The notes under the pieces were generated by a model, which worked only from the letters and a program-made list of their open reading frames with translations, did not search any database and was not told the DNA's origin. Positions 35,084 through 44,505 of a stretch of 64,000 bases of DNA are shown in pieces (position 1 is the first letter of the stretch; every line of letters begins with the position of its first letter). The DNA is from Blautia parvula. Its GTDB lineage: Bacteria; Bacillota; Clostridia; Lachnospirales; Lachnospiraceae. The stretch is from the NCBI RefSeq assembly GCF_020215665.1, contig NZ_CP084061.1, forward strand, positions 992,001-1,056,000, read 5' to 3'. The position numbers were made by a program, and so were the translations under genes.

Positions 35084-35130
35084 AAAAAACACACTGGAGA
35101 ATTGTCACGGAAATCTCCAATGTGTTTTTT
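35084..35130. terminator. Bidirectional terminator
   Basis: Two 17-base arms (35084-35100 and 35114-35130) pair with one mismatch around a 13-base loop. A-runs and T-runs at the stem base serve both directions. It lies between the kinase gene and the convergent M23 endopeptidase gene. Confidence 0.8.
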
Positions 35131-35179
35131 GTTTATATGAATAGAGATATGTCAGAGCATATTTTCTATTCTTTCTGTC

Positions 35180-37702
35180 TTACATGCCGTTTGGTCTGTG
35201 GATATAATCCCATGGATTTTTGTAAACACCGTTTACGCTTACGCCAAAGTGCAGATGATATCCTGTGGCAGCCCCTGTCATGCCCACATAGCCGATGAGC
35301 TGGCTTGCCTTGACTGTCTGTCCTTTTTTGACAACCGGATTGGAGATCATATGCATATAGATGGTGTGAAGGCCGTTTCCGTGGTCAATCTCCACGTAAT
35401 TGCCTTCTCCGCCCCAGCCGTACCCTGCGTTGACCACTGTGCCTCCGGCAGCGGCAAGAATCCTGGAGTTGGCAGGTGCAGCCAGATCCACGCCCTTGTG
35501 ATTGGTGGAACCAATTCCGCCCGGGCTGTCACGGTTCCCGAATTCACTGGATACATAAGTGATACTCGGACAGGGGAAGCACCACTCCCCGTTGCCATAT
35601 TCCACTTCTGTGCGGACACCGTTTTCATCCAGGTAGTAGCCGTCCATGTAGGTATTCACAGCCATGGCACCGTTTGATTTGAAATAGTAGTAATTATCAC
35701 CGATTTTCTGCCAGCCGGTCTGCATGACACCGTTTTTATTCAGATAATATTTGCTGCCTCCGACCGTAACAGAGCCGGTCTGCATGACACCGCTATTGTT
35801 AAAATAGTACCACTTTCCTCCTATTTGCTGCCAGCCGGTAAGTGTGATTCCGCTGCTGCTGAGATAATACTTCTTTCCTTTGATCGTCACCCATCCTGAG
35901 GACATGGCGCCGCTTGTGGGATTAAAGTAATAGGAGCAGCCTCCGATCTTCTGCCACCCTGTAAGCATGGCACCGCTGCCGTTCATATAGTACCAGGTAT
36001 TCCCTAATCTGAGCCATCCGGTCTGCATGGCACCGCTGCCGTTAGAATAATACCAAGTTTTTCCCACTTTGTACCATCCGGTCTGCATGGCACCGCCTGA
36101 GGGATTCAGATAATACCAGGTGCCGCCCAGATTCAGCCAGCCAGTAGCCATGGCACCACTGCCGTTCAAATAATACCAGGTACCGCCCAGATTCAGCCAT
36201 CCGGTCAGCATGGCACCGCTGCCGTTAGAATAATACCAGGTTTTTCCCACTTTGTACCATCCGGTCTGCATGGCACCACCTGAGGGATTCAGGTAATACC
36301 AGGTGCCGCCCAGATTCAGCCAGCCAGTAGCCATGGCACCACTGCCGTTCAAATAATACCAGGTACCGCCCAGATTCAGCCATCCGGTCAGCATGGCACC
36401 GCTGCCGTTAGAGTAATACCAGGTTTTACCTATCTTGTACCATCCGGTCTGCATGGCACCGCCTGAGGGATTCAGGTAATACCAGGTGCCGCCCAGATTC
36501 AGCCAGCCGGTCTGCATAGCACCACTGCCGTTCAAATAATACCAGGTACCGCCCAGATTCAGCCATCCGGTCTGCATGGCACCGCTTCCATTGGAGTAAT
36601 ACCATGTTTTACCTACCTTGTACCAGCCTGTTTTCATAACTCCGTCTGAGGGGTTGAGATAATACCAGGTACCATTCAGATTCAGCCATCCGAGAGCTGC
36701 CGCACCATTTCCCTGCAGATAATACCAGCGATTATTGATATACCGCCATCCGCCGGCTTCCATGGCACCGCTGCCGTTTAGATAATACAGACCTCCGCCT
36801 ATTTTCTGCCATCCGGTGAGCATCACGCCTTTTTTGTTGAGATAATACCAGGTGCCGTTCAAATTCAGCCAGTTATTAATATGCAGAGAGCCATTTGGAT
36901 ATATGTAATACCATTGCTTGTTGTATTTTGTCCAGCCATTGCCGGTCAGCATGGCACCGTTTGATTTTAAAAGATATTTCTTTCCGTCTGCACTTAACAG
37001 GCCTGTCTTCATCTTTCCGTCTGTGCCCAGATAATACCAGGCACCGTTTAAATTCAGCCAGCCTTTGTTGTAAAGGGTTTGATTTTTGTTTACATAGTAA
37101 TATGTCTTCCCACTTTTCAGCCATCCGGTTTTTGTATACAGACTGCCGTCGTCTGTTATATAATACAGCTTGCCGGAAAGTTTCAGGATAGTCTTTTGGT
37201 ACATCAGGCCATCTTCCTGAAAGTAATATTTCTTTTTCTCTATGGTCTGCCAGCCTGTAGTTTTCAGACCCTGTTCATCCAGGTAATATGTGCCCTCTTC
37301 TAATGTAAGCCATCCGGTTGCAAGAGTACCGTCTTCCCTGTAGTAGTGAGTGCCATCCTCCTCCTCTATCCAGCCTGTTTTCACAGGAACAGCCTGATTG
37401 TTCTCATCCGTGGGGACTTCAGGTGTTGGTTCGTCAGAAGGGGAATCCGCATCCTCCTTTTTTTCATCCGGGTCCTCCGCGGCATCACTGTCCGGATTGG
37501 GATCTGGCGGCTGTTCTTCATCTTTTATGATATCTTGTTCTGCACCGGGTTCGGGGACATTTTGGGAGGCTTCCTTTTCGCCGGTCTCGGCGTTTATGAT
37601 ATTCTCTTCCTGGGCTGCATAAATATTCTGCTGGCTCACCATCAAAGAAGCACTCAGTATCGCTCCGCACACCGCTGTCTTGATCAGTTTCTTATTCCTC
37701 AT
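35180..37702 (-). CDS. Secreted M23 endopeptidase with wall-binding repeats
   Basis: An 840-residue exported protein. A signal peptide (about 1-29) is followed by an acidic Pro-rich linker (30-105). About 28 tandem modules of 20 residues of the choline/glucan-binding type (GWLNLGGTWYYLNGSGAM) fill 106-700. The C-terminal LytM/M23 domain has zinc ligands in NHKGVDLAAP and the HLHFG motif, so it should cut peptidoglycan cross-bridges. The repeats would anchor it to wall polymers. The start at 37702 has AAGGGGGAG upstream. It lies 10 bases after dtd. The central modules form a higher-order 183-bp repeat. Confidence 0.9.
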   Translation of the reverse strand: MRNKKLIKTAVCGAILSASLMVSQQNIYAAQEENIINAETGEKEASQNVPEPGAEQDIIKDEEQPPDPNPDSDAAEDPDEKKEDADSPSDEPTPEVPTDENNQAVPVKTGWIEEEDGTHYYREDGTLATGWLTLEEGTYYLDEQGLKTTGWQTIEKKKYYFQEDGLMYQKTILKLSGKLYYITDDGSLYTKTGWLKSGKTYYYVNKNQTLYNKGWLNLNGAWYYLGTDGKMKTGLLSADGKKYLLKSNGAMLTGNGWTKYNKQWYYIYPNGSLHINNWLNLNGTWYYLNKKGVMLTGWQKIGGGLYYLNGSGAMEAGGWRYINNRWYYLQGNGAAALGWLNLNGTWYYLNPSDGVMKTGWYKVGKTWYYSNGSGAMQTGWLNLGGTWYYLNGSGAMQTGWLNLGGTWYYLNPSGGAMQTGWYKIGKTWYYSNGSGAMLTGWLNLGGTWYYLNGSGAMATGWLNLGGTWYYLNPSGGAMQTGWYKVGKTWYYSNGSGAMLTGWLNLGGTWYYLNGSGAMATGWLNLGGTWYYLNPSGGAMQTGWYKVGKTWYYSNGSGAMQTGWLRLGNTWYYMNGSGAMLTGWQKIGGCSYYFNPTSGAMSSGWVTIKGKKYYLSSSGITLTGWQQIGGKWYYFNNSGVMQTGSVTVGGSKYYLNKNGVMQTGWQKIGDNYYYFKSNGAMAVNTYMDGYYLDENGVRTEVEYGNGEWCFPCPSITYVSSEFGNRDSPGGIGSTNHKGVDLAAPANSRILAAAGGTVVNAGYGWGGEGNYVEIDHGNGLHTIYMHMISNPVVKKGQTVKASQLIGYVGMTGAATGYHLHFGVSVNGVYKNPWDYIHRPNGM
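36030..36680 (-). repeat. 183-bp higher-order tandem repeat inside the wall-binding array
   Basis: Matching positions of the module junction (caccgcctga or variants) fall at 36091, 36274, 36457 and 36640, exactly 183 bases apart. Each unit encodes three modules: WLNLGGTWYYLNGSGAM, WLNLGGTWYYLNPSGGAM and WYKVGKTWYYSNGSGAM. The fourth copy is more diverged. The near-identity shows recent duplication and would allow length change by recombination. Confidence 0.85.
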
Positions 37703-37712
37703 ATTCTCCCCC

Positions 37713-38162
37713 TTACGCAAATGTACTTTCATCCAATATAATGGTAAAAGGTCCCTCGTTTACAAGCGATACCTGCATCAGGGCACCGAATCTGCCGGTT
37801 CTGACTACAGGGACTTGTTCTCTTGTCTTCTCGATGATATATTCATAAAGCGCTTCCGCCATCTGAGGTTCTCCTGCGCCAAAGAAGCTGGGCCGGTTGC
37901 CTTTTCTGCAGTTGGCGTACAGTGTGAACTGGGATATCAGAAGCACCTCCCCGCCCACATCGGCCAGAGACAGGTTTGTCTTTCCTTCTGCATCCGTAAA
38001 GATCCGGAGATTGACCATTTTCTTAATGTACTGGTCTGCAGTCTCTTTTGTGTCCTCCCTGCCGATTCCCACAAAAACAAGAAATCCGCGGTTGATCCTG
38101 CCTATGCACTCCCCTTCCACATGGACAGACGCCTCACTGACTTTTTGAATTACAAATTTCAT
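37713..38162 (-). CDS. dtd: D-aminoacyl-tRNA deacylase
   Basis: A 149-residue Dtd, full length. The active-site motifs are [10 protein letters not shown] (residues 77-86) and the cross-subunit Gly-cisPro motif in NEGPFTI (136-142). It hydrolyses D-amino acids and Gly from mischarged tRNA in the cytosol. Its ATG overlaps the stop of the AI-2E-family gene by four bases, and the M23 endopeptidase gene follows 10 bases later. Confidence 0.96.
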   Translation of the reverse strand: MKFVIQKVSEASVHVEGECIGRINRGFLVFVGIGREDTKETADQYIKKMVNLRIFTDAEGKTNLSLADVGGEVLLISQFTLYANCRKGNRPSFFGAGEPQMAEALYEYIIEKTREQVPVVRTGRFGALMQVSLVNEGPFTIILDESTFA

Positions 38163-39457
38163 TTACGCAAAAAACTCCTTTTTTTCTTTTCTTTCTCGTC
38201 TTTCTCTTCCTCAGGAACCATTTTTACCGGCTCCAGGGTTTCCGGATTGATAAAATCCACATTCTGATACCTATTCTCCTCTGTAGGCAGATCCTTCTTT
38301 TTCAGCCAGGAATTGCGCAGGTATTTAAGGCCTGCCACAATAACAGCCCACACCGGCACACCGATGATCATGCCCGGAATGCCAAGCAGTCCGCCGAACA
38401 GCAGAATAGCCACAATGACCATAAAACTGGAAAGGCCTGTGGAGCCGCCCAGAATCTTTGGGCCAAGAATATTACCGTCAAACTGCTGTAGCAGCAGGAT
38501 GGTGATCAGGAAGTACAAACACTGCATGGGATTGACCAGCAGTATGATAAAGGCACTGGGTATGGCGCCCAGGTACGGTCCGAAGAACGGGATCACATTG
38601 GTCACACCAACGATCACACTGACCAGGATCGCATAGGGGGTTCCGATGATGGAGGTAAGGATATAACACAGAACACCGATAATGGCAGAGTCTACGATCT
38701 TACCGTTGACAAAACCGCCGAAGGTCCTGTTCACAAAACGGCAGCCTTTGATGATGTCATTGGCTCTCTCCGCATCAAACGCAGCGTAGATGAACATTTT
38801 TCCCTGTGTGAGAAATCCTTCTTTGTCAGCCATCAGATAGACGGAAATAATGGCACCGATCAAAAAGTTCTTGATAAAGACCAGCGCGCCGAACACACCT
38901 GTGGTAAACTGCTGCAGAACCTCTTTCACCTGGGGAAGAAGCTGGACATTCATCCAGGTCTCCACCTTAGAGGAATAGCTGTTGAAGAAATCAATGGCTG
39001 TGGAACGCAGCTCCGGATTGTTCTTCAGAATGGAATTCAGCCAGTTTCCCACATTCTGCACGTATCTGGGCATGTCATTGATGATGCTGATGATACTTTC
39101 CACAATAGACGGCACAATCATGGCCATCAGGGAATAGATGATCAGCAGCGCAAACAGCAGCGCAAAAAAGACAGAGATATAGCGGACTGCTTTTTTCTTC
39201 TTTTTATTGATATCCATCTTCTTTCTCTTCATAAGAGGAAAGAAGATCTTCCGTTCCTGAAAATTCACAACCGGTGTCAGCAGATAGGCGATGACCACTC
39301 CGAAGATTACCGGCATCATGACACTGCTCAGAATACGAAATCCCCGTATGAGCACGTCCATATGAAAAATCCCAAAATAAAAGAGCATACTGGCACAAAT
39401 AACTGCAAATGCTGTAACGCCCCAATACAAATATTTTTTATCCCAACGAAACTTCAT
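38159..39457 (-). CDS. AI-2E family transporter
   Basis: A 432-residue membrane protein with about eight helices. The family core is the C-terminal block [22 protein letters not shown] followed by [12 protein letters not shown] and [19 protein letters not shown]. The start at 39457 has GGAGG 7 bases upstream; a longer frame to 39478 lacks it. The family includes TqsA-like AI-2 exporters and Na+/H+ antiporters, so the substrate is open. A charged [13 protein letters not shown] tail is cytosolic. Confidence 0.9.
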   Translation of the reverse strand: MKFRWDKKYLYWGVTAFAVICASMLFYFGIFHMDVLIRGFRILSSVMMPVIFGVVIAYLLTPVVNFQERKIFFPLMKRKKMDINKKKKKAVRYISVFFALLFALLIIYSLMAMIVPSIVESIISIINDMPRYVQNVGNWLNSILKNNPELRSTAIDFFNSYSSKVETWMNVQLLPQVKEVLQQFTTGVFGALVFIKNFLIGAIISVYLMADKEGFLTQGKMFIYAAFDAERANDIIKGCRFVNRTFGGFVNGKIVDSAIIGVLCYILTSIIGTPYAILVSVIVGVTNVIPFFGPYLGAIPSAFIILLVNPMQCLYFLITILLLQQFDGNILGPKILGGSTGLSSFMVIVAILLFGGLLGIPGMIIGVPVWAVIVAGLKYLRNSWLKKKDLPTEENRYQNVDFINPETLEPVKMVPEEEKDEKEKKKRSFLRK

Positions 39458-39592
39458 GTTAAGCCTCCGATTATGCATAAACTGGAATCATTATAACATG
39501 AAATTTATTATTTGTGTCATAATTCTGTAAAAAAGTTATTTATTTTTTTAAATTTCTATGATATATTCAATTATGCTACGGAGGATAATGAT

Positions 39593-40321
39593 ATGAAATT
39601 ACAGAAATTACTGAGTCTCACCAGAAAAGCGGTGGATGAGTTCTCCCTCATAGAGGACGGGGATAAGATCGCTGTGGGTGTATCAGGAGGAAAAGACAGC
39701 CTGACCATGCTCTATGCACTCCACGGGCTGATGCGCTTCTACCCCCATCCCTTTTCCATAGAAGTGATCACTGTGGACCTGGGGCATCCCGGGTTCCATG
39801 TGGAGAAAATAAAAGAACTGTGTGATTCCCTGGGGCTGCCGTTCACGGTGGTGAAGACAGACATCGCGCAGATCATCTTTGATGAGCGGAAAGAGAGCAA
39901 TCCCTGTTCCCTCTGCGCAAAGATGCGGAAAGGAGCCCTCAACGAGGAGGCGAAGAAACTGGGCTGCAATAAGGTGGCGTATGCCCATCATAAGGATGAT
40001 GTGGTGGAAACCATGCTCCTCTCCCTGATTTTTGAGGGAAGGTTCCACACTTTCTCGCCCAAAACCTATCTGGACCGCATGGATTTGACGGTGATCCGTC
40101 CGCTGCTCTATGTGGAGGAGGCAGACGTCATTGGATTTAAAAATAAATATGACCTGCCGGTGGAGAAAAGTCCCTGCCCGGTAGACGGATATACCAAAAG
40201 GCAGTATGCCAAGGAACTGCTCCGGGACCTTACAAAAGAACATCCGGGGACAAAAGAGCGCATGTTTACCGCCATTTTAAACAGCAATATAAACGGATGG
40301 GATAAAAGAATACCGAAATAA
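39593..40321 (+). CDS. TtcA-like tRNA thiolation protein
   Basis: A 242-residue ATPase of the PP-loop family. The PP-loop is VGVSGGKDSL near residue 30. The CxxC of the cluster-bound group is in NPCSLCAKMRKG, and a third Cys is in SPCPVDG. This is the TtcA/TtuA pattern, in which a 4Fe-4S cluster helps 2-thiolate a tRNA base. The start at 39593 has GGAGG 8 bases upstream. The exact tRNA position modified cannot be told. It stands alone, ending at a shared terminator. Confidence 0.85.
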   Translation: MKLQKLLSLTRKAVDEFSLIEDGDKIAVGVSGGKDSLTMLYALHGLMRFYPHPFSIEVITVDLGHPGFHVEKIKELCDSLGLPFTVVKTDIAQIIFDERKESNPCSLCAKMRKGALNEEAKKLGCNKVAYAHHKDDVVETMLLSLIFEGRFHTFSPKTYLDRMDLTVIRPLLYVEEADVIGFKNKYDLPVEKSPCPVDGYTKRQYAKELLRDLTKEHPGTKERMFTAILNSNINGWDKRIPK

Positions 40322-40332
40322 ACACAGAAAAT

Positions 40333-40370
40333 AAGGAGCTGTGCAGAATTTATGTTCTGCACAGCTCCTT
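40333..40370. terminator. Perfect 16-bp hairpin between convergent genes
   Basis: The arms 40333-40348 and 40355-40370 are perfectly complementary over a 6-base loop (TTTATG). T-rich DNA follows on the minus side. It separates the TtcA-like gene from the cytidylate-kinase-like gene. Confidence 0.8.
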
Positions 40371-40402
40371 CTAGATAGTATCGGCAGAAATCGGAATCTG
40401 CC

Positions 40403-41038
40403 TTATTTCGCTCTTCTGCCTTCTTTGATCTCAATGGCTCTCTTGATCATTTCCACACAGCCATCAATGCCCAGTACGCCGCTGTTCAGGCATAAGTCAT
40501 AACTGGTGGCATCTCCCCATTTTTTGCTGGTGTAGTAATTATAGTAGCTGGCTCTTCTCTTGTCTGTCTTCTGGATTCTGTCTTTTGCAGCGGAATCTGT
40601 CAGTTCATGCTTTCTTGCGATCCTCTTGATCCGTTTATCCAGATCAGCATGTATAAATACGCTGATCGCACCTTCATAATCGGAAAGCGCATAATCCGCG
40701 CAGCGGCCCACAATCACGCAGGGCGCTTCGGAAGCCAGCTTTTTGATGGTGTCAAACTGTGCCAGGAATACCTTGTGGTTGATGGGCATATCGGTAAATG
40801 CCGCAGAGGAATAGCCAAAGGAATATGTATCCATGACCAGGGAATACAAAAAACTGTTGGTTGGTTTTTCATCGTTGTTCTCGAATAACTCCTGACATAA
40901 TCCGCTGTCCTTGGCTGCCCTGTCAAGAAGCTCCTTATCATAACATTTGATGCCCAGTTCTTCAGCCAGACGCAGGCCCACTTCTTTACCGCCGCTTCCG
41001 TATTGTCTTCCAATTGTAATTACCGTATTTGCTGCCAT
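40403..41038 (-). CDS. Cytidylate-kinase-like family protein
   Basis: A 211-residue P-loop kinase of the Cytidylate_kin2 type. The N-terminal VITIGRQYGSGGKEVG holds the phosphate loop. VIVGRCADYAL and the lid segment DKRRASYYNYYTSKKWG follow, then LNSGVLGIDGCVEMI. The start at 41038 has GAGGAG 9 bases upstream. True cytidylate kinase (Cmk) phosphorylates CMP; this family is related but its substrate is not known to me. The C-terminal domain of the exporter at 3444-5477 is a clear homologue. Confidence 0.88.
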   Translation of the reverse strand: MAANTVITIGRQYGSGGKEVGLRLAEELGIKCYDKELLDRAAKDSGLCQELFENNDEKPTNSFLYSLVMDTYSFGYSSAAFTDMPINHKVFLAQFDTIKKLASEAPCVIVGRCADYALSDYEGAISVFIHADLDKRIKRIARKHELTDSAAKDRIQKTDKRRASYYNYYTSKKWGDATSYDLCLNSGVLGIDGCVEMIKRAIEIKEGRRAK

Positions 41039-41177
41039 AATCAAACACTCCTCTCTATTCGATAATCCCCTCTCTCTGACATTGTTGTAGCAATGCATCA
41101 GACAAATGTGGAATTATTATCTTACTATAACTATTATAATCTATTTTATCCAATCTGTATATAAAATTTATATTATT

Positions 41178-42092
41178 TTATCGGAATTTTATGAGAAGTT
41201 TTTCAAAATATTCCGGCAGAGGTGCTGTAAACTCCAGGTACTCTTTCGTGGCCGGATGGATAAAGCCTAAAACCATAGCGTGCAGTGTCTGGCCTTCCAG
41301 TCCGGATACCGGACATTTTCTGGGGCCATACACCAAATCTCCTAAAAGGGGATGCCCGATGCTGCTCATATGCACACGGATCTGGTGGGTACGCCCTGTT
41401 TCCAGGCGGCATTCGATATACGTGTAGTTTCCGAAACGCTCCAGCACCCTGTAATGGGTGACAGCCGGTTTGCCGTTTTTCTGGTTGACTGCCATTTTTT
41501 TGCGCTCCGTGGGATGACGGCCGATGGGGCCCTCTACAGTACCCTCATCTTCTGTCAGGTTTCCGTGTACGATCGCCCGGTACCGCCGTGTGATGCTGTG
41601 GTCTTTTAACTGCTGTGCCAGATCTCTGTGTGCCAGGTCTGTCTTGCACACAAGAAGGGCGCCGGTAGTGTCCTTGTCAATGCGGTGTACAATGCCGGGA
41701 CGGAGCACGCCGTTGATACCGGATAAATTACCTCTGCAGTGATACAGGAGGGCATTCACCAATGTGCCGCTGTAATGGCCCGCACTTGGGTGCACCACCA
41801 TTCCCTTTGGCTTATCCACCACAAGCAGATGCTCGTCTTCATATAAAACGGACAGGGGAATATCTTCCGGCAGAATATCCGGTTCTCTGTTGTCCGGGAT
41901 AAAGACACAAATCTCGTCATCCTCAGCCAGTTGGTAGCTGGACTTTACCGGTTTATCTCCCACTGTGACATTTCCGTCTTTTAACTGCTTCTGAAGGAAG
42001 GAACGGGAGTAGCCGTCAAGTTCCAGGGCCAGATATTTGTCAATACGCTCCCCTGCCTGTGAGGGGTCAGCCAAAAGGCAGATTCTTTTCAT
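41178..42092 (-). CDS. RluD-type 23S rRNA pseudouridine synthase
   Basis: A 304-residue pseudouridine synthase of the RluA/RluD family. An N-terminal S4 RNA-binding domain (to about residue 75) precedes the catalytic domain with the nucleophile Asp in HRIDKDTTGALLV. QIRVHMSSIGHPLLGD is also typical. The ATG at 42092 overlaps the lspA stop by four bases, with AAAGGG inside the lspA end; an upstream ATG has no ribosome site. The pair lspA-rluD is conserved in Firmicutes. Confidence 0.93.
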   Translation of the reverse strand: MKRICLLADPSQAGERIDKYLALELDGYSRSFLQKQLKDGNVTVGDKPVKSSYQLAEDDEICVFIPDNREPDILPEDIPLSVLYEDEHLLVVDKPKGMVVHPSAGHYSGTLVNALLYHCRGNLSGINGVLRPGIVHRIDKDTTGALLVCKTDLAHRDLAQQLKDHSITRRYRAIVHGNLTEDEGTVEGPIGRHPTERKKMAVNQKNGKPAVTHYRVLERFGNYTYIECRLETGRTHQIRVHMSSIGHPLLGDLVYGPRKCPVSGLEGQTLHAMVLGFIHPATKEYLEFTAPLPEYFEKLLIKFR

Positions 42093-42610
42093 TTTACATT
42101 CCCTTTCCATGATAAAAACGCAAAATCTTCCTCCTTGTAGAGGAACAAAAAGGAGATCAAAAATAACGCCATGGAGACTACCACATAGATATCCGCCACA
42201 TTAAAGACAGGAAAATTAATGGGGGAAAAGTAAATAAAATCCACAACATAATTCAGCCGGACACGGTCAAGGAAGTTTCCGATTGCCCCGGCGGAGATGA
42301 CAAAGCAGATTATCCGCAATAGCAGATACTTTCTTTTTACAGGCATACGCCAGAGGACATAGAGCACAGCGCACAGTATGACAACGGTTATAATGCCAAA
42401 GAAAATAAACTGGTTCTGGAAAAGGCCAAAAGCAGCGCCCCTGTTTTCCAGATAATGCAGATAGAGCACATTGGGGATCAGGGGAATATCCGTCTGGTCC
42501 TTCAGATGCCGGACAGCCAGGTATTTTGTCCACTGGTCCAGTCCGGTCAAAAGAGTTACGCTGATGAGAAACTGCACCAGCACAGTTATTTTTTTTGTTT
42601 TCTGATTCAT
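42089..42610 (-). CDS. lspA: Lipoprotein signal peptidase
   Basis: A 173-residue signal peptidase II with four membrane helices. The two catalytic Asp are in GNFLDRVRL and FNVADIYVVV; NRGAAFG is the other family motif. It cleaves lipoprotein signal peptides before the lipid-modified Cys, so it would process the lipoprotein at 30481-32841. I choose the second of two close ATGs (42610), as the GGGAG is 6 bases upstream of it and abuts the first. Confidence 0.95.
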   Translation of the reverse strand: MNQKTKKITVLVQFLISVTLLTGLDQWTKYLAVRHLKDQTDIPLIPNVLYLHYLENRGAAFGLFQNQFIFFGIITVVILCAVLYVLWRMPVKRKYLLLRIICFVISAGAIGNFLDRVRLNYVVDFIYFSPINFPVFNVADIYVVVSMALFLISFLFLYKEEDFAFLSWKGNVK

Positions 42611-42626
42611 GTTCATCTCCCTGCGG

Positions 42627-43718
42627 CTACTCCAGTATTTCCCGGATAGCGGTGAGCAGTTCTTCATCTGTCACGGTCTTATCCACCACCGCGTATCCCG
42701 GTTCTTTCATAAGAATGAATTTGATCCTGCCCTGTTCCATTTTTTTATCGGACTTTGTGACGCTTAATACTTCCTCTGCGCGCAGCCCGTCTGTGGAAAC
42801 AGGCAGGCCAAAAGCCTCCAGAAGCTGCTTTACATTTTCATACTCCTCCACTGTGATCATGCCGCGCCGCATGGATAAGTATGCGGAGGCCACCGTGCCG
42901 ACTGCCACGCACTGACCGTGGAGCAGGCGGAAATCCTTTAGCTTTTCAACTGCATGGCCAACTGTATGGCCCATATTCAGAACAGCCCGTTCTCCCTGTT
43001 CTGTGGGGTCATTTTCAACCACAGTCTTTTTGATGACACAGCTTCTGCAGATCATCTCGGAAAGGGTATCCGTGTCAAGGGCAAGTATTTTGGCACGGTT
43101 TTCATACAGCCAACGGGAATAGGAGGCGTCACGGATAAATCCATGTTTCACAACCTCCCCCATACCGCAGGAAAACTGCTCCAGGGGCAGCGTGCACAAT
43201 GTGCTCACATTCATATATACCATGCGGGGCTGATGGAACGCACCCACCATATTTTTGTATTTTAAGAAATCCACACCTGTCTTGCCGCCGATACTGCTGT
43301 CCACCTGGGCCAGAAGTGTGGTGGGTACCTGAATAAAGTCAATTCCCCGCAGATAGGTAGCCGCCGCAAATCCGGTCATATCACCTACCACACCGCCCCC
43401 GAGGGCAACCAGAAAATCCTTCCGGTCAAAGTGCATTTCGATCAAATGCTGGTATATCCCCTGGACCTGTTCCAGTGTCTTATTCTCCTCCCCGGCGGGA
43501 AGCACATGGGAAGTCACAAAGCAGGCACACCGTTCCAGCTCTTTTTTCACGGTATTTAAATACAGCGGAGCAACCGTGCTGTCCGTCACAATGCAGAATT
43601 TTCTCCCGGAGAATTCCAGTCTCTTAAGCTGCGCGGATAAATCCGAAAAATCCTTGCGGAATATAATGGGATAGGAAAAATCCCCGTCTCTTCTAACCTG
43701 TAATATGTCTGCTGTCAT
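42627..43718 (-). CDS. aroB: 3-dehydroquinate synthase
   Basis: A 363-residue AroB, second step of the shikimate pathway. The NAD-binding segment is LGGGVVGDMTGFAAATYLRG; the substrate segment TTLLAQVDSSIGGKTGVDF and the zinc region NMGHTVGHAVE are intact. The ATG at 43718 has CAGGAG 9 bases upstream; a GTG 9 bases earlier is in frame. It sits between ylmH and lspA, where divIVA is often found in related bacteria. Confidence 0.95.
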   Translation of the reverse strand: MTADILQVRRDGDFSYPIIFRKDFSDLSAQLKRLEFSGRKFCIVTDSTVAPLYLNTVKKELERCACFVTSHVLPAGEENKTLEQVQGIYQHLIEMHFDRKDFLVALGGGVVGDMTGFAAATYLRGIDFIQVPTTLLAQVDSSIGGKTGVDFLKYKNMVGAFHQPRMVYMNVSTLCTLPLEQFSCGMGEVVKHGFIRDASYSRWLYENRAKILALDTDTLSEMICRSCVIKKTVVENDPTEQGERAVLNMGHTVGHAVEKLKDFRLLHGQCVAVGTVASAYLSMRRGMITVEEYENVKQLLEAFGLPVSTDGLRAEEVLSVTKSDKKMEQGRIKFILMKEPGYAVVDKTVTDEELLTAIREILE

Positions 43719-43734
43719 TCTTTTCACTCCTGTC

Positions 43735-44487
43735 TTAACAATATCTGGCCAGGCTTATATGATACCTGTTCTTTTTTGTGATGCCTCCTACTTCCTCAAA
43801 ACGGAATTTTCCTCTGCCGCGCACAGACACAATATCCCCTTCCTTCAGGTTATATCCGTTGGAGAGGATGTTTTTTCCGTTCACAAATACCTTTCCCCCT
43901 TCGATCAGAGAGATGATACTGCTTCTGGAAGTGGAAAATGCCAGTGCGATGACACTGTCCAGCCTCACAGAGGAAACCGTACCGGAAACTTTTTCTGTTT
44001 TCAGGACAGGCACATCCTCCAGCGCATCAAGAAGCTTTGGCACTACGTTCGTATGGCGGACGCGGCACAATTCCTGCATGAGAAACGGCGCCATGTTCTC
44101 ATGGCAGAAGACATGGGCTGTCTTCCCGTCCACCAGGATATCCCCGATCTTGCTTCTCTCAATACCCAGGTTTAATATGGCTCCCAGATAATCCCTGTGC
44201 GTCAGGCTCTCTGCGAATTTCTCCGCCGCAGGCCGGATCTGGATGCAGGAGATGGGATAATCCTGCTGAAAGAAAAGAGCATCAGGGATGAATGCTGCCA
44301 TCTGACGCTCTGCCAATGCATAGCCTCCGAAGGTCTCCACTTTGACCCCTGATTCATTCTTTGGCAGGCTGTGCAACATATGCAATTCATTTAAGTCCAG
44401 AAAATCAGAGAAAGTAAGAACACCGCGGTAATAGGCATTCTTACTTAACTCTTTCATACGTTTTTCAAATAAAACTTCTTTTTCCAT
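43735..44487 (-). CDS. ylmH: YlmH-type S4-domain RNA-binding protein
   Basis: A 250-residue protein of the YlmH family. A C-terminal S4 domain (about 180-245) reads RLDSVIALAFSTSRSSIISLIEGGKVFVNG. The N-terminal half carries YLGAILNLGIERSKIGDI, typical of the group. YlmH is linked to ribosome rescue and to the division gene cluster. It lies 16 bases downstream of sepF on the same strand. Confidence 0.9.
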   Translation of the reverse strand: MEKEVLFEKRMKELSKNAYYRGVLTFSDFLDLNELHMLHSLPKNESGVKVETFGGYALAERQMAAFIPDALFFQQDYPISCIQIRPAAEKFAESLTHRDYLGAILNLGIERSKIGDILVDGKTAHVFCHENMAPFLMQELCRVRHTNVVPKLLDALEDVPVLKTEKVSGTVSSVRLDSVIALAFSTSRSSIISLIEGGKVFVNGKNILSNGYNLKEGDIVSVRGRGKFRFEEVGGITKKNRYHISLARYC

Positions 44488-44505
44488 GGTTTGTCCACTC
44501 TGTCC

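Noticed and set aside
35900-37300. Regular short repeats that could suggest a CRISPR array
   Set aside because: The 60-bp and 183-bp periods keep one reading frame and encode wall-binding modules. There are no unique spacers and no cas genes.
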